DNA of 64,000 nucleotides from Mycolicibacterium hippocampi (GTDB taxonomy: Bacteria; Actinomycetota; Actinomycetes; Mycobacteriales; Mycobacteriaceae), in assembly GCF_010723735.1 (NCBI RefSeq), contig NZ_BLLB01000002.1:3410001-3474000 (forward strand). The letters are read 5' to 3'. The notes below the pieces were generated by a model, which saw nothing but the letters and a program-made list of their open reading frames with translations, made no database searches and was not told the DNA's origin. The translations under genes were made by a program, and so were the position numbers. How positions within the stretch are numbered: position 1 is the stretch's first letter; each line of letters begins with the position of its first letter. Shown one piece after another: positions 1 to 11,132 of this stretch.

Positions 1-1724
1 ACTGGTCGATCTCGCGAAACCGGTACTGGGGCACTCCGATTCCGGTGTGGATGTCCGACGATCCGGCCCACCCGAGGATCGACGTCTACGGCAGCCTCGA
101 CGAACTCGAGCGCGACTTCGGGGTACGCCCGACCAACCTGCATCGGCCCTACATCGACGAGTTGACCCGGCCCAACCCCGACGACCCGAGCGGGCGCTCG
201 ACGATGCGCCGCATCGAGGACGTCCTCGACGTCTGGTTCGACTCCGGGTCGATGCCGTATGCGCAGGTGCACTACCCGTTCGAGAACCAGGACTGGTTCG
301 ACACGCACTTTCCCGGCGACTTCATCGTCGAATACATCGGTCAGACCCGCGGCTGGTTCTACACCCTGCACATTCTGTCCACGGCGCTGTTCGACAAGCC
401 CGCGTTCCGGACCTGTGTCGCGCACGGCATCGTGCTCGGCAACGACGGCCAGAAGATGAGCAAGTCGCTGCGCAACTACCCCGACGTCACCGAGGTGTTC
501 GACCGCGACGGCTCCGATGCGATGCGCTGGTTCCTGATGGCGTCGCCGATCCTGCGGGGTGGCAATCTCATCGTCACCGAACAGGGCATCCGCGAAGGTG
601 TCCGCCAGGTGCTGCTGCCGCTGTGGAACGCCTACACCTTCCTGGCGCTCTACGCGCCCGAGAAGGGCAGCTGGCGTACCGATTCCACGCATGTGCTGGA
701 CCGCTACATCCTGGCCAAGCTGGCCGCGCTGCGCGACGAGCTGACCGCGTCTTTGGACGTCTGCGACATCTCGGTGGCCTGCGACCAGCTGCGTCAGTTC
801 ACCGAGGCGCTCACGAACTGGTACGTGCGGCGTTCGCGTGCGCGGTTCTGGGAAGAGGACCGCGATGCGATCGACACGCTGCACACCGTCCTCGAGGTGA
901 CCAGCAGGTTGGCCGCCCCGCTTCTGCCGCTGATCTCCGAGGTGATCTGGCGGGGACTCACCGCAGAGCGGTCGGTGCACCTGACGGACTGGCCGGAGGC
1001 CGACGCGCTGCCTGCCGACCCGCAACTGGTCGCCGACATGGATCTGGTGCGGGAGGTGGCCTCGACCGGATCGTCACTGCGCAAGGCCAAGAAGCTGCGT
1101 GTCCGGTTGCCGCTGCCGAAACTGACTGTGGCGGTGCAGGACCCGCGCCGGCTCGAGCCGTACCGGGACCTGATCGCCGACGAGCTCAACGTGAAGTCGG
1201 TCGAGCTCACCGATGACATCGCCGCGCACGGCCGGTTCGAGCTCGCGGTCAATGCCCGCGCCGCCGGTCCGCGCATCGGCAAGGATGTGCAGGCTGCCAT
1301 CAAGGCGGTCAAGGCAGGGGAGGGCGTGCTCAGAAGCGACGGCACTCTGGAGGCCGGGCCCGCGGTCCTGCTCCCCGAGGAGTTCAGCTCCAAATTGGTC
1401 GCGGCGGACCCGGACTGGACGGCGGCGCTACCCGATGGAGCCGGTCTGGTGGTGCTGGACGGCGCCGTGACCCCGGAGCTGGAAGCAGAGGGCTGGGCCA
1501 AGGACCGCATCCGCGAGCTGCAGGAGTTGCGGAAATCCAGCGGTTTCGACGTGTCCGACCGGATCTCGGTGGTGCTCTCGGTGCCTGGGGAGCAAGAGGA
1601 TTGGGCGCGAACCCACCGAGACCTCATCGCGCACGAGATCCTGGCGACGAGCTTCGAGTTCGGTGAACCTGACGGATTCACCGAGATCGGCGATGGCGTC
1701 CGGGTGGCGATCGCCAAGGCATGA
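1..1724 (+). CDS. ileS: Isoleucyl-tRNA synthetase, C-terminal part (5' end outside window)
   Basis: Class I aminoacyl-tRNA synthetase that charges tRNA-Ile in the cytoplasm. About 573 residues are present and the reading frame is open from the left edge. The KMSKS loop is visible ([13 protein letters not shown], near base 450), preceded by the QTRGWFYTL strand of the catalytic domain and followed by the helical anticodon-binding domain and a C-terminal extension. The RNYPD context after KMSKS resembles the eukaryote-like IleRS branch, which in mycobacteria is linked to natural mupirocin tolerance; that is family knowledge, not shown here. It converges on the S4-domain gene, with a hairpin in the 69-base gap. 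The identity is secure. Confidence 0.97.
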   Translation, partial: WSISRNRYWGTPIPVWMSDDPAHPRIDVYGSLDELERDFGVRPTNLHRPYIDELTRPNPDDPSGRSTMRRIEDVLDVWFDSGSMPYAQVHYPFENQDWFDTHFPGDFIVEYIGQTRGWFYTLHILSTALFDKPAFRTCVAHGIVLGNDGQKMSKSLRNYPDVTEVFDRDGSDAMRWFLMASPILRGGNLIVTEQGIREGVRQVLLPLWNAYTFLALYAPEKGSWRTDSTHVLDRYILAKLAALRDELTASLDVCDISVACDQLRQFTEALTNWYVRRSRARFWEEDRDAIDTLHTVLEVTSRLAAPLLPLISEVIWRGLTAERSVHLTDWPEADALPADPQLVADMDLVREVASTGSSLRKAKKLRVRLPLPKLTVAVQDPRRLEPYRDLIADELNVKSVELTDDIAAHGRFELAVNARAAGPRIGKDVQAAIKAVKAGEGVLRSDGTLEAGPAVLLPEEFSSKLVAADPDWTAALPDGAGLVVLDGAVTPELEAEGWAKDRIRELQELRKSSGFDVSDRISVVLSVPGEQEDWARTHRDLIAHEILATSFEFGEPDGFTEIGDGVRVAIAKA

Positions 1725-1760
1725 TCTGACGCTGAGCGTGAATCCAAGGTTGTGATCACG

Positions 1761-1792
1761 CCGCGATTGCGACCGTGAGTTCACTGTCGCGG
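1761..1792. terminator. Hairpin between convergent ileS and S4-domain gene
   Basis: The gap holds two overlapping inverted repeats: GCGAC-C-GTGA-GT-TCAC-T-GTCGC (1769-1790) and the outer pair CCGCGA/TCGCGG (1761-1766 with 1787-1792). No U-tract follows, which is common for mycobacterial terminators. It is well placed to end both convergent transcripts. Termination is inferred. Confidence 0.45.
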
Positions 1793-1793
1793 T

Positions 1794-2036
1794 CTACGGG
1801 GCGTCAACTTCGGTGACGCGGGCACCCTGTCCGGCGAAGACGACGACGTCACCGGAGCGCAGTTGCCTGCCGCGGCGGGTTTCGACGTCGCCGTTGACGC
1901 TGACCAGACCGTCGGCGATCACCGACTTGGCGTCGGCGCCGGAGTCGATGAGGCCCGCCAGCTTGAGGAACTGTCCGAGGCGGATCGAGGCATCCCGGAT
2001 CGGGACGTCGGAAGCCTCGGCGTCCGGGTGTGCCAT
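1794..2036 (-). CDS. Small RNA-binding S4-domain protein
   Basis: An 80-residue protein made almost entirely of one S4 fold: [20 protein letters not shown], then [20 protein letters not shown]. This is the pattern of the YbcJ/RqcP-like single S4 proteins that bind structured RNA, usually on ribosomes or tRNA. The exact target is unknown. The ATG at 2036 is favoured because a TAGCCT -10 element ends 7 bases upstream, predicting a leaderless mRNA. It is divergent from dinX with a 39-base gap and converges on ileS. The domain is clear and the cellular role is not. Confidence 0.85.
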   Translation of the reverse strand: MAHPDAEASDVPIRDASIRLGQFLKLAGLIDSGADAKSVIADGLVSVNGDVETRRGRQLRSGDVVVFAGQGARVTEVDAP

Positions 2037-2075
2037 GCAGGTGAGGCTATCGCGCACCGCATAGCATCGACAGCT
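2037..2075. promoter_or_regulatory. Divergent leaderless promoters for the S4 gene and dinX
   Basis: On the minus strand TAGCCT (2049-2044) is followed by 7 bases and the S4-gene ATG. On the plus strand TAGCAT (2062-2067) is followed by 8 bases and the dinX GTG at 2076. Both match the mycobacterial TANNNT -10, and the spacing puts transcription starts at or next to the start codons. No good -35 is seen. Inferred from sequence only. Confidence 0.5.
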
Positions 2076-3443
2076 GTGGGCGCGCGATGGGTGCTGCACC
2101 TGGACATGGATGCGTTTTTCGCGTCGGTGGAGCAGCTGACCCGGCCCACTCTGCGGGGGCGGCCGGTGCTGGTGGGCGGGCTCGGCGGCCGCGGTGTGGT
2201 GGCCGGCGCCAGCTACGAGTCGCGGGTCTACGGCGCCAGGTCGGCGATGCCGATGCACCAGGCGCGCCGTCTCGTCGGGGCGGGCGCCGTGGTGCTGCCG
2301 CCGCGCGGGGTCGTGTACGGGCTGGCCAGCCGCCGTGTCTTCGAGACGGTGCGCACCATGGTGCCGGTGCTCGAGCAGCTGTCGTTCGACGAGGCGTTCG
2401 GGGAGCCGACCGAGCTGGCCGGCGCTCCGAGCGCCGAGGTGGCGTCGTTCTGCGAGGCGCTGCGTGCCGAAGTGACCGCCGTGACCGGTCTGGTCGCATC
2501 CGTCGGCGCGGGCTCGGGTAAGCAGATCGCCAAGATCGCCTCCGGTCTGGCCAAACCCGACGGCATCACCGTGGTGGCCCGCGACGAGGAACACGCGTTG
2601 CTCGACGGGCTGCCCGTACGCAAGCTCTGGGGCATCGGGCCGGTGGCGGAGGAGAAACTGCACCGGCTCGGCATCGAGACCATCGGCGGTTTCTCGGCGC
2701 TGTCGGACGCCGAGGTCGCGAACATCCTCGGACCGACGGTCGGCCCGGCGCTGCACCGGCTGGCGCGCGGCATCGACGACCGGCCGGTCGCCGAGAACGC
2801 CCCGGCGAAACAGATCAGCGCCGAGTCGACCTTTCCCGAGGATCTGACCACGCTCGACCAGCTCCGCGACGCGGCGGTGCCGATCGGTGAGCACGCCCAC
2901 CGCCGGCTGCTCAAAGACGGCCGGGGTGCGCGCACCGTCACCGTCAAGCTGAAGAAGTCCGACATGAGCACGCTGACCAGGTCGGCGACCCTTCCGTACG
3001 CGACCACCGACGCCGCGACACTGAACGCCACCGCGCGACGACTGCTCCTCGACCCGGTCGAGATCGGCCCGATCCGCCTTGTCGGAGTTGGGTTTTCCGG
3101 CCTGTCCGAGGTCCAGCAGGAGTCGCTGTTCCCCGATCTGGAGTTGATGGCAACCGAGGAGATCGCCCGTATCGGTCTGCCGGAGCCGCTCGCCGAAGCC
3201 GGACCGACGGCGCCGGCGTGGCGGGTCGGCGACGACGTCGCACACACCGACTTCGGGCACGGCTGGGTCCAGGGCGCCGGACACGGCGTAGTGACCGTGC
3301 GCTTCGAGACGCGCAGCTCCGGCCCCGGGCAGGCGCGCACCTTCGCCGGCGACGACCCCGCGCTGACCCGCGCCAACCCGGTGGACAGCCTGGACTGGCC
3401 GGATTTCCTCGCCGAACTCAACCGGTCCCAGAGCGCGACCTGA
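2076..3443 (+). CDS. dinX: DNA polymerase IV, Y family (DinX/DinB1)
   Basis: A translesion DNA polymerase of 455 residues. The N-terminus [16 protein letters not shown] carries the first catalytic Asp, [13 protein letters not shown] is the nucleotide-binding region, and LSFDEAF holds the Asp-Glu metal pair. The little-finger domain follows, then QESLF (about residues 348-352), which fits a beta-clamp binding motif. The C-terminal 100 residues are a mycobacterial extension. The GTG at 2076 is chosen because conserved sequence begins there and a -10 lies 8 bases upstream. It corresponds to M. tuberculosis Rv1537, also beside ileS and ansA. No SOS box was noticed upstream. Confidence 0.93.
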   Translation: MGARWVLHLDMDAFFASVEQLTRPTLRGRPVLVGGLGGRGVVAGASYESRVYGARSAMPMHQARRLVGAGAVVLPPRGVVYGLASRRVFETVRTMVPVLEQLSFDEAFGEPTELAGAPSAEVASFCEALRAEVTAVTGLVASVGAGSGKQIAKIASGLAKPDGITVVARDEEHALLDGLPVRKLWGIGPVAEEKLHRLGIETIGGFSALSDAEVANILGPTVGPALHRLARGIDDRPVAENAPAKQISAESTFPEDLTTLDQLRDAAVPIGEHAHRRLLKDGRGARTVTVKLKKSDMSTLTRSATLPYATTDAATLNATARRLLLDPVEIGPIRLVGVGFSGLSEVQQESLFPDLELMATEEIARIGLPEPLAEAGPTAPAWRVGDDVAHTDFGHGWVQGAGHGVVTVRFETRSSGPGQARTFAGDDPALTRANPVDSLDWPDFLAELNRSQSAT

Positions 3444-3458
3444 CGCCTCGCGAGCCGG

Positions 3459-4361
3459 TCAGCCCCAACGCTGGAAGACCGCCGGAGCCGGTGAGCCGGC
3501 GGCGAGCGCGGCCATCAGCAGCACCCGTGCCTGCGGCGGCCCGAGCCGCGGCACCACGAACGCCCCGGCGTCGGCCAGCGCGCGTCCCGGTCCGTAGCCG
3601 GGGCTGACCCGCCCACCGGGAACTCGGGTCGACACCGCGACCGCGACGCCGTCGCGGCAGTGCCGCCGCACCCCGTCGATCAGCGCGGCGCCGGCATTGC
3701 CGGAACCCAGGGCCTGCAGCACGATGCCGCGGGCGCCGGCCGCCACGCACGCGTCGAGTGCGGCGGTGTCGGCCCCGGGATAGGCCGCGACGATGTCCAC
3801 CCGCGGCGCGTCCGCGGCCGTCAGGGCGCCGAGGAACGGGCGGTCCTTGACCGGACCGAGAACGCGCCCGGCGAAAGCCTGTGATTCGCCGGTGGCGACC
3901 TTGCGCAGACCCAGCGGCTCGAACACGGTGCCCGCGAAACTCACCACCGCGCCCACCCCGCGGCCCTGCTGACCGGCGGCGACGGCGAGCGCGTCGCGCA
4001 GGTTGGCCGGGCCGTCGGCGTCGGGTGCATCGGCACTGCGCTGGGCACCGGTCAGCACCACCGGCGCCTCCCCGCCGTAGGTGAGGTCGAGCCACAACGC
4101 GGTCTCCTCCATCGTGTCCGTGCCGTGGGTGACCACGATCCCGTCCGCATGATGGGTGGCCGCGGCCGACCGGATCGCCGCGCCCATCCGGTCCCAGTCC
4201 GGCGGGGTCAGCTGCGAGCTGTCCACCGACATGGCGTCGATGACCTCGACGTCGAGCCCTTCGGTGAGGTCGGCTCCGGTGAGGGTGGGGCGAAGTACGG
4301 CGTCGGCGTCCGCACTGGTCGAGATCGTCCCACCGGTGGCTATGACGACGAGGCGAGGCAT
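3459..4361 (-). CDS. ansA: L-asparaginase
   Basis: Hydrolyses asparagine to aspartate and ammonia. 300 residues. The two Thr-bearing signatures of the bacterial asparaginase family are present: [11 protein letters not shown] at the N-terminus and [13 protein letters not shown] near residue 80. No signal peptide is seen, so a cytoplasmic enzyme is expected. It converges on dinX with a 15-base gap and is divergent from lspA. The N-terminus [11 protein letters not shown] starts right at the conserved strand, which supports the ATG. It matches the position of Rv1538c. Confidence 0.92.
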   Translation of the reverse strand: MPRLVVIATGGTISTSADADAVLRPTLTGADLTEGLDVEVIDAMSVDSSQLTPPDWDRMGAAIRSAAATHHADGIVVTHGTDTMEETALWLDLTYGGEAPVVLTGAQRSADAPDADGPANLRDALAVAAGQQGRGVGAVVSFAGTVFEPLGLRKVATGESQAFAGRVLGPVKDRPFLGALTAADAPRVDIVAAYPGADTAALDACVAAGARGIVLQALGSGNAGAALIDGVRRHCRDGVAVAVSTRVPGGRVSPGYGPGRALADAGAFVVPRLGPPQARVLLMAALAAGSPAPAVFQRWG

Positions 4362-4404
4362 GGGTGGAATTGTTCACCACCGGCTCTTTGCGATGATGGT
4401 GGGC

Positions 4405-4974
4405 GTGACTGATGAATCATCGAGTGCGGCCGAGCCGGTGGCCGGCGACGAGCCGGCTCAGCCGTCTGCACCACGGCGGCTGCGCCTGCTGCTCTCCGTG
4501 GCGGCCGTGGTGCTCGTGTTGGACATCGTCACCAAGGTGCTGGCCGTGCGGCTGCTGACGCCCGGGCAACCGGTGTCGATCATCGGTGACACCGTCACGT
4601 GGACGTTGGTGCGCAATTCGGGTGCGGCGTTCTCGATGGCCACCGGCTACACGTGGGTGCTGACCCTGGTCGCCACCGGTGTGGTCTTCGGGATCATCTG
4701 GATGGGACGCAGGCTGGTGTCCCCGTGGTGGGCGATCGGCCTCGGGATGATCCTCGGTGGCGCGATGGGCAATCTCGTCGACCGTTTCTTCCGGTCGCCC
4801 GGACCGCTGCGCGGCCACGTTGTCGACTTCCTGTCCATCGGATGGTGGCCGGTGTTCAACGTCGCCGACCCCGCGGTGGTGGGCGGGGCGATCTTGCTGG
4901 TGGTGTTGTCACTGTTCGGGTTCGACTTCGACACCATCGGGAGGCGCCAGCCGGAAACCGAGTCCGAAGACTGA
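4405..4974 (+). CDS. lspA: Lipoprotein signal peptidase (signal peptidase II)
   Basis: A membrane aspartyl protease that removes signal peptides from prolipoproteins after Lgt has lipidated them. About 189 residues with a hydrophilic acidic N-terminal tail and four membrane segments. The catalytic Asp pair is in GNLVDRF and FNVADPAVV, with [10 protein letters not shown] between. The start is uncertain: GTG 4405 gives VTDES, and ATG 4393 or 4396 would add 3-4 residues. It ends in a TGATG overlap with the pseudouridine synthase gene. The partner enzyme Lgt is encoded further along in this window. Confidence 0.93.
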   Translation: MTDESSSAAEPVAGDEPAQPSAPRRLRLLLSVAAVVLVLDIVTKVLAVRLLTPGQPVSIIGDTVTWTLVRNSGAAFSMATGYTWVLTLVATGVVFGIIWMGRRLVSPWWAIGLGMILGGAMGNLVDRFFRSPGPLRGHVVDFLSIGWWPVFNVADPAVVGGAILLVVLSLFGFDFDTIGRRQPETESED

Positions 4975-5903
4975 TGACCACACGTTCCATGCCGGTCCCG
5001 GAAGGGCTGGCGGGCATGCGGGTGGACGCGGGCCTGGCCCGGCTGCTCGGGCTGTCGCGTACCGCGGCGGCAGCGCTGGCCGAGGAGGGCGACGTCGAAC
5101 TCGACGGCGCCCCGGCGGGCAAGTCGGACAAGCTGACCGCAGGGGCCTGGCTCGAGGTTCGACTGCCCGCGCCGCCCGCGCCGGTGGAGAACACCCCGGT
5201 CGACATCGAGGGGATGTCGATCCTGTACTCCGACGACGACATCGTGGCGGTCGACAAGCCGCCGGGAGTGGCCGCGCACGCCACCGTCGGCTGGCACGGA
5301 CCCACCGTGCTGGGCGGTCTGGCGGCCGCCGGCTTCCGCATCAGCACCTCGGGCATCCACGAGCGCCAGGGCATCGTGCACCGGTTGGACGTCGGCACGT
5401 CGGGGGTCATGGTCGTCGCCCTGTCCGAGCGGGCGTACACCGTGCTCAAACGGGCGTTCAAACAGCGCACCGTCGAGAAGCGGTACCACGCCCTGGTGCA
5501 GGGGCACCCCGATCCGTCCAGCGGCACCATCGACGCACCGATCGGCCGCCACCGCGGCCACGACTGGAAGTTCGCGGTCGTCGACGGGGGCCGGCACAGT
5601 GTCACCCACTACGACACGCTGGAGGCGCACCAGGCTGCGAGCCTGCTCGACGTCCACCTCGAGACCGGGCGAACCCACCAGATCCGGGTGCACTTCGCCG
5701 CACTGCACCACCCGTGCTGCGGTGACCTCACCTACGGTGCGGACCCGAACCTGGCCAGGAAGCTGGCGCTGGAACGGCAGTGGCTGCACGCCAGATCGCT
5801 GGCGTTCGTGCATCCGGCCGACGGCCGCCGCGTCGAGATCACCAGCCCGTACCCGGCCGACCTGCAGCACGCGCTGGACATCCTGCGCAATCACGACCTG
5901 TGA
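4974..5903 (+). CDS. RluA/RluD-family pseudouridine synthase
   Basis: Isomerises uridine to pseudouridine in RNA, probably 23S rRNA. 309 residues: an N-terminal S4-like segment ([23 protein letters not shown]), then the catalytic domain with [12 protein letters not shown] (catalytic Asp) and [11 protein letters not shown]. The ATG at 4974 shares bases with the lspA stop (TGATG), so the two are probably translationally coupled, and the gene in turn overlaps the transporter start. It corresponds to Rv1540. Whether it is RluD proper cannot be told from sequence, so no symbol is given. Confidence 0.9.
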   Translation: MTTRSMPVPEGLAGMRVDAGLARLLGLSRTAAAALAEEGDVELDGAPAGKSDKLTAGAWLEVRLPAPPAPVENTPVDIEGMSILYSDDDIVAVDKPPGVAAHATVGWHGPTVLGGLAAAGFRISTSGIHERQGIVHRLDVGTSGVMVVALSERAYTVLKRAFKQRTVEKRYHALVQGHPDPSSGTIDAPIGRHRGHDWKFAVVDGGRHSVTHYDTLEAHQAASLLDVHLETGRTHQIRVHFAALHHPCCGDLTYGADPNLARKLALERQWLHARSLAFVHPADGRRVEITSPYPADLQHALDILRNHDL

Positions 5904-6790
5904 GATCCGGGCTGCTGTTCGGCGTCGGCGCCTACGGCATGTGGGGGCTGTTCCCGGCTTTCTTCCCGCTGTTGAAACCTGCCGGCGCGGTCGAAGTGCT
6001 GGCCCACCGGATCATCTGGAGTTTCGTCCTGATGCTCGTGGTGGTCGCCGTGGTCCGCCGGCTGGGTGATCTCAAGGCGATCACCGGACGGAACTGGCTG
6101 CTGTTGACGGCGGCCGCAGCCCTCATCTCGGTCAACTGGGTGATCTACGTCTACGCGGTGAACAACGGTCACGTCGTCGACGCCGCGCTCGGATACTTCA
6201 TCAACCCGCTGGTGTCGATCGCACTGGGGCTGCTGATCTTCCGGGAGAGGCTGAACCGCTGGCAGCTGAGCGCGCTGGCAATCGCGGTCGTCGCGGTGGT
6301 GGTGCTGACGGTCAACGTGGGGGCGCCGCCGGTGATCGGTCTCGGTCTTGCGTTGTCCTTCGGCCTCTACGGCGCGGTGAAGAAGCTGGTGCCCACCGAC
6401 CCCAGGGTCAGCGTCGGCGTCGAAGCCGCGATAGCCGCGCCGTTCGCGGTGGCGTACGTGGCCTACCTGCAGGTCACGGGTCAGGGAACGTTCACCGGCC
6501 ACGGTGCCGGGCATGCCGGGTTGATGGTGCTCGCGGGCGTGCTCACGGCGCTGCCGCTGTTGCTGTTCGCCGCCGCCGCGCAGCGGCTCGCGATGGTTTC
6601 GCTGGGTCTGTTGTTCTACATGACCCCCGCGATGCAGCTGTCGTGGGGCGTGCTGGTCGGCCACGAACCGATGCCGCCCGCGCGCTGGTTCGGGTTCGCG
6701 TTGATCTGGGTGGCGCTGGCGGTGTTCACCGTCGATGCGGTGCGCCGCGCGCGTGTCGTGCGGCGGTCCGCTGAGCCGTCCTCGGTGTGA
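5900..6790 (+). CDS. rarD: RarD-type EamA transporter
   Basis: A predicted inner-membrane drug/metabolite transporter of 296 residues with ten hydrophobic segments. The start [22 protein letters not shown] and the later HRIIWSF are typical of the RarD branch of EamA proteins. The GTG at 5900 overlaps the stop of the upstream pseudouridine synthase (GTGA). RarD substrates are unproven in general, although chloramphenicol-related phenotypes gave the family its name, and nothing in the sequence fixes a substrate. Confidence 0.85.
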   Translation: MRSGLLFGVGAYGMWGLFPAFFPLLKPAGAVEVLAHRIIWSFVLMLVVVAVVRRLGDLKAITGRNWLLLTAAAALISVNWVIYVYAVNNGHVVDAALGYFINPLVSIALGLLIFRERLNRWQLSALAIAVVAVVVLTVNVGAPPVIGLGLALSFGLYGAVKKLVPTDPRVSVGVEAAIAAPFAVAYVAYLQVTGQGTFTGHGAGHAGLMVLAGVLTALPLLLFAAAAQRLAMVSLGLLFYMTPAMQLSWGVLVGHEPMPPARWFGFALIWVALAVFTVDAVRRARVVRRSAEPSSV

Positions 6791-6808
6791 TATTTGCGAA
6801 AGTATCGA

Positions 6809-6843
6809 TTGACCGGTTACCAGCTATGCAATAGCGTTTGCTC
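6809..6843 (+). promoter_or_regulatory. Leaderless promoter and palindromic operator of the TetR gene
   Basis: TTGACC (6809-6814) and TAGCGT (6832-6837) are separated by 17 bases, a good sigma-A promoter, and the GTG start lies 7 bases after the -10. The 13-base palindrome GCTATGCAATAGC (6823-6835) covers the -10, the usual place for TetR autorepression. The operator role is inferred. Confidence 0.55.
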
Positions 6844-7506
6844 GTGGAGCCCGGACCCCTGACCCCGCCCCGAACGCGGGGCCGCGGCCGTCCGGTGGGC
6901 TCGGACTCTGAGGCCACGCGGGTGCAGATCCTCGATGCCGCCCGTGCGGTCATCGCCGAGCGTGGCTACCACGCGGCGACGTTCCAGCAGATCGCGCTGC
7001 GCGCCGGCGTGAGCAGGCCGACCCTTCACTACTATTTCGCCACCCGCGACGAGGTGTACGAGATCCTGCTCCGCGACGCCTACACGCGGGTCGCGGAATG
7101 TGCCGTGGCCGCTCAGGGGGAGAGCGGGCTGCAGAATCAGTTGACGGTGTTCATCGAGCAGATGCAGCGGTTGGTCCTGCCCGATGCCGCGGCGATGCAG
7201 TTCCTGGTGACCGCCCGGCTCGAACACCACCGCGGCCGGCCCCGCACCGACGCGGCCGACGCCGTGGTCGCCTCGGTGCACGGCTTCTACCACTCGATAG
7301 TGATGCAGGCGATCGCGCACGGCGAGCTGGCAGCCGATTCCGATCCGCGCGCGGTCGCGGACATGCTGGCGGCGCTGTTCTGGGGGATGGGCTTCTACGC
7401 CGGCTTCGTCGACGCCACCGGGGCCACCGAGATTGCCAGGCAACTGCTCCGGATGTTCGAAACCGGGTTGCTGGACCAGCGGGTCGGCGCGCCGGTGCAA
7501 GCCTGA
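6844..7506 (+). CDS. TetR-family transcriptional regulator
   Basis: 220 residues. The N-terminal helix-turn-helix is clear: VQILDAARAVIAERGYHAATFQQIALRAGVSRPTLHYYFATRDEVYEILL is the TetR_N fold (about residues 25-75; this quotation is the fold region, with key residues TLHYYF). The C-terminal ligand domain is unassigned. GTG 6844 is favoured by the leaderless promoter; TTG 6838 would add two residues. Likely targets are its own promoter and perhaps a neighbour. Confidence 0.88.
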   Translation: MEPGPLTPPRTRGRGRPVGSDSEATRVQILDAARAVIAERGYHAATFQQIALRAGVSRPTLHYYFATRDEVYEILLRDAYTRVAECAVAAQGESGLQNQLTVFIEQMQRLVLPDAAAMQFLVTARLEHHRGRPRTDAADAVVASVHGFYHSIVMQAIAHGELAADSDPRAVADMLAALFWGMGFYAGFVDATGATEIARQLLRMFETGLLDQRVGAPVQA

Positions 7507-7562
7507 TCCGAACAACGCGAGACACGCACTGCGACACGCCGCGCGCTGTCGGTGGCCGGTCA

Positions 7563-7577
7563 TAGACTGGCCACCCT
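7563..7577 (+). promoter_or_regulatory. Candidate dnaE1 -10 element
   Basis: TAGACT (7563-7568) fits TANNNT and ends 9 bases before the dnaE1 ATG, giving a 5' leader of 2-3 bases at most. No clear -35 and no Shine-Dalgarno sequence is present in the 71-base gap after the TetR gene. Confidence 0.4.
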
Positions 7578-10500
7578 ATGAGCGGTTCAGACTGGCGGTC
7601 CTCAGGGTCTTTTGTTCACCTGCACAACCACACCGAGTACTCGATGCTGGACGGCGCCGCGAAGATCAGCCCGATGCTGGCCGAGGCGCAGCGGCTGCAG
7701 ATGCCCGCGGTGGGGATGACCGATCACGGAAACATGTTCGGCGCCAGCGAGTTCTACAACAAGGCGACCGAGGTCGGGATCAAGCCGATCATCGGCGTGG
7801 AGGCCTACATCGCCCCCGCGTCACGATTCGACACAAAGCGTGTGCTGTGGGGCGACCCGAGCCAGAAGGGTGACGACGTCTCGGGCAGTGGCGCCTACAC
7901 CCACATGACGATGGTCGCGGAGAACGCCACCGGGTTGCGCAACCTGTTCAAGTTGTCGTCGCTGGCATCGTTCGAGGGTCAGCTCGGTAAGTGGTCACGG
8001 ATGGACGCCGAGGTGATCGCCGAGCACGCCGAGGGGATCATCGCCACCACCGGCTGTCCCTCGGGTGAGGTGCAGACCCGCCTGCGGCTGGGCCACGAGC
8101 GCGAGGCGCTGGAGGCCGCGGCGAAGTGGCGGGACATCTTCGGCCCGGAGAACTTCTTCCTGGAGCTGATGGACCACGGCCTGTCCATCGAGACCCGGGT
8201 CCGCGAGGGGCTGCTCGAGGTCGGCCGCAAGCTGAACATCCCGCCGCTGGCCACAAACGACTGCCACTACGTGACCCGCGACGCGTCGCACAACCACGAG
8301 GCGCTGCTGTGCATCCAGACCGGCAAGACGTTGTCGGATCCGGCCCGTTTCAAGTTCGACGGCGACGGATACTTCCTCAAGTCCGCCGCCGAGATGCGCG
8401 CGCTGTGGGATGACCAGGTGCCCGGTGCCTGCGACTCGACCCTGCTGATCGCCGAGCGGGTGCAGCCCTATACCGAGGTGTGGCAGCCGGTCGACCGGAT
8501 GCCGGTGTTCCCGGTGCCCGAGGGGCACACTCAGGAGACCTGGTTGCGCCACGAGGTTGCGGCCGGGTTGCAGCGCAGGTTCCCCGGCGCGGTGCCGCAG
8601 GAGTACACCGACCGCGCCGACTACGAGATCAAGGTCATCTGCGAGAAGGGCTACCCGTCCTACTTCCTGATCGTCGCCGACCTGATCGGCTATGCCCGTT
8701 CGGTGGACATCCGGGTGGGCCCGGGCCGCGGGTCGGCTGCCGGATCGCTGGTCGCGTACGCGATGGGAATCACCAACATCGATCCGATCCCGTACGGGCT
8801 GCTGTTCGAGCGGTTCCTCAACCCCGAGCGGGTGTCGATGCCAGACATCGACATCGACTTCGACGACCGGCGCCGCGGCGAGATGCTGCGGTACGCCGCC
8901 AACCGGTGGGGCAGCGACCGGGTGGCCCAGGTCATCACGTTCGGCACCATCAAAACCAAGGCGGCGCTGAAGGATTCGGCCAGGGTGCACTACGGCCAGC
9001 CCGGCTTCGCCATCGCCGACCGGATCACCAAGGCGCTGCCGCCGCCCATCATGGCCAAGGACATCCCGCTGTCGGGGATCACCGATCCGGCCCACGAGCG
9101 GTACAAGGAAGCCGCCGAGGTCCGGGCGCTGATCGACACCGACCCGGACGTGCGGACCATCTACGAGACCGCGCGGGGCCTCGAGGGTCTGGTCCGCAAC
9201 GCGGGTGTGCACGCCTGTGCGGTGATCATGAGCTCCGAACCGCTCATCGACGCGATCCCGCTGTGGCGCCGCCCGCAGGACGGTGCGGTGATCACCGGCT
9301 GGGACTACCCGTCGTGTGAGGCCATCGGCCTGCTCAAGATGGACTTCCTCGGCCTGCGGAACCTGACGATCATCGGCGACGCGATCGAGAACATCAAAGC
9401 CAATCGCGGCATCGATCTGGACCTGGACACCGTCCCGCTGGACGACCCCGCGGCTTACGAACTGCTCGGGCGCGGTGACACCCTCGGAGTTTTCCAGCTC
9501 GACGGCGGACCGATGCGCGACCTGTTGCGTCGTATGCAGCCCACCGGCTTCGAGGACGTCGTCGCCGTCATCGCGTTGTACCGTCCCGGGCCGATGGGGA
9601 TGAACGCCCACAACGACTACGCCGACCGTAAGAACGGGCGGCAGGCCATCAAGCCGATCCACCCGGAGCTCGAAGAGCCGCTGCGCGAGATCCTGTCCGA
9701 GACCTACGGCCTGATCGTCTACCAAGAGCAGATCATGCGGATCGCGCAGAAGGTTGCCGGCTACTCGCTGGCCCGAGCCGACATTCTGCGCAAGGCCATG
9801 GGCAAGAAGAAGCGGGAGGTTCTCGAGAAGGAGTTCGAGGGCTTCTCCGAGGGCATGAAGGCCAACGGATTCTCGGCGGCCGCCGTCAAGGCGTTGTGGG
9901 ACACGGTGCTCCCGTTCGCCGACTACGCGTTCAACAAGTCGCACGCCGCCGGCTACGGGCTGGTGTCGTACTGGACGGCCTACCTCAAGGCCAACTATCC
10001 CGCCGAATACATGGCGGGGCTGCTCACGTCGGTCGGCGACGACAAGGACAAGGCCGCGGTCTACCTGGCCGACTGCCGGCGGCTCGGCATCACGGTGCTA
10101 CCGCCTGACGTCAACGAGTCGGCGCAGAACTTCGCCTCCGTGGGAACCGACATCCGCTTCGGGCTCGGCGCGGTCCGCAACGTCGGCGCGAACGTCGTGG
10201 CGTCGCTGATCAACACCCGCAACGAGAAGGGCAAGTTCACCGACTTCTCCGACTACCTCAACAAGATCGACATCGGGCCGTGCAACAAGAAGGTGACCGA
10301 ATCGCTGGTCAAGGCCGGGGCGTTCGATTCGCTGGGCCACCCCCGCAAGGGCTTGTTCCTGGTGCACACCGACGCCGTCGACTCGGTGCTCGGGACAAAG
10401 AAGGCCGAGGCGATGGGGCAGTTCGACCTGTTCGGAGGGGCCGACTCCGGCGCTGGGGACTCGGTGTTCACGATCAAGGTGCCCGACGAGGAGTGGGACG

Positions 10501-11132
10501 ACAAGCACAAACTCGCGCTCGAGCGCGAGATGCTGGGCCTCTACGTGTCAGGTCACCCGCTCAACGGGATCGCTCATCTGCTCGCCGCCCAGGTCGACAC
10601 CGCCATCCCGGCCATCCTGGACGGGGACGTCGCCAACGACACGCAGGTCCGGATCGGTGGGATTCTCGCGTCGGTGAACCGCCGGGTCAACAAGAACGGG
10701 CTGCCGTGGGCCTCGGCTCAGCTGGAAGACCTCACCGGCGGTATCGAGGTGCTGTTCTTCCCGCAGACCTACTCGATGTTCGGTGCCGAGATCGCCGACG
10801 ATGTCGTAGTGCTGGTCGGCGCCAAGGTGGCGATTCGCGATGACCGAATCTCGCTGATCGCCAATGAGCTTGTCGTTCCTGACTTCTCGACCGCCCAGGC
10901 GAATCGTCCGGTCGCGGTGAGCCTGCCCACCCGGCAGTGCACGGTCGACAAGGTCAGCGCGCTCAAGCAGGTGTTGGCACGTCATCCGGGCACCGCACAG
11001 GTGCATCTGCGACTGATCAGCGGGGAGCGCACCACGACCCTGGAGCTGGATCAGTCGCTGCGGGTCACCCCGTCCTCGGCATTGATGGGCGACCTGAAGG
11101 CGCTGTTGGGCCCCGGCTGCCTGGGCGGTTGA
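7578..11132 (+). CDS. dnaE1: DNA polymerase III alpha subunit, replicative DnaE1
   Basis: The main chromosomal replicase, 1184 residues, the usual DnaE1 length. The N-terminal PHP domain ([15 protein letters not shown], metal-binding His residues) is intact; in mycobacteria this domain supplies proofreading. The palm carries PDIDIDFDD (about residues 420-428) with the catalytic Asps, followed by the fingers, helix-hairpin-helix region, an OB fold ([18 protein letters not shown]) and the C-terminal tau-binding part. ATG 7578 precedes the conserved start by few residues. Its last 68 bases overlap the convergent PPOX gene. Confidence 0.97.
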   Translation: MSGSDWRSSGSFVHLHNHTEYSMLDGAAKISPMLAEAQRLQMPAVGMTDHGNMFGASEFYNKATEVGIKPIIGVEAYIAPASRFDTKRVLWGDPSQKGDDVSGSGAYTHMTMVAENATGLRNLFKLSSLASFEGQLGKWSRMDAEVIAEHAEGIIATTGCPSGEVQTRLRLGHEREALEAAAKWRDIFGPENFFLELMDHGLSIETRVREGLLEVGRKLNIPPLATNDCHYVTRDASHNHEALLCIQTGKTLSDPARFKFDGDGYFLKSAAEMRALWDDQVPGACDSTLLIAERVQPYTEVWQPVDRMPVFPVPEGHTQETWLRHEVAAGLQRRFPGAVPQEYTDRADYEIKVICEKGYPSYFLIVADLIGYARSVDIRVGPGRGSAAGSLVAYAMGITNIDPIPYGLLFERFLNPERVSMPDIDIDFDDRRRGEMLRYAANRWGSDRVAQVITFGTIKTKAALKDSARVHYGQPGFAIADRITKALPPPIMAKDIPLSGITDPAHERYKEAAEVRALIDTDPDVRTIYETARGLEGLVRNAGVHACAVIMSSEPLIDAIPLWRRPQDGAVITGWDYPSCEAIGLLKMDFLGLRNLTIIGDAIENIKANRGIDLDLDTVPLDDPAAYELLGRGDTLGVFQLDGGPMRDLLRRMQPTGFEDVVAVIALYRPGPMGMNAHNDYADRKNGRQAIKPIHPELEEPLREILSETYGLIVYQEQIMRIAQKVAGYSLARADILRKAMGKKKREVLEKEFEGFSEGMKANGFSAAAVKALWDTVLPFADYAFNKSHAAGYGLVSYWTAYLKANYPAEYMAGLLTSVGDDKDKAAVYLADCRRLGITVLPPDVNESAQNFASVGTDIRFGLGAVRNVGANVVASLINTRNEKGKFTDFSDYLNKIDIGPCNKKVTESLVKAGAFDSLGHPRKGLFLVHTDAVDSVLGTKKAEAMGQFDLFGGADSGAGDSVFTIKVPDEEWDDKHKLALEREMLGLYVSGHPLNGIAHLLAAQVDTAIPAILDGDVANDTQVRIGGILASVNRRVNKNGLPWASAQLEDLTGGIEVLFFPQTYSMFGAEIADDVVVLVGAKVAIRDDRISLIANELVVPDFSTAQANRPVAVSLPTRQCTVDKVSALKQVLARHPGTAQVHLRLISGERTTTLELDQSLRVTPSSALMGDLKALLGPGCLGG

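Noticed and set aside
4363..4381. GGTGG-N9-CCACC repeat between ansA and lspA as an operator
   Set aside because: The arms are short and GC-rich with no promoter elements in fitting positions; the evidence is too weak.
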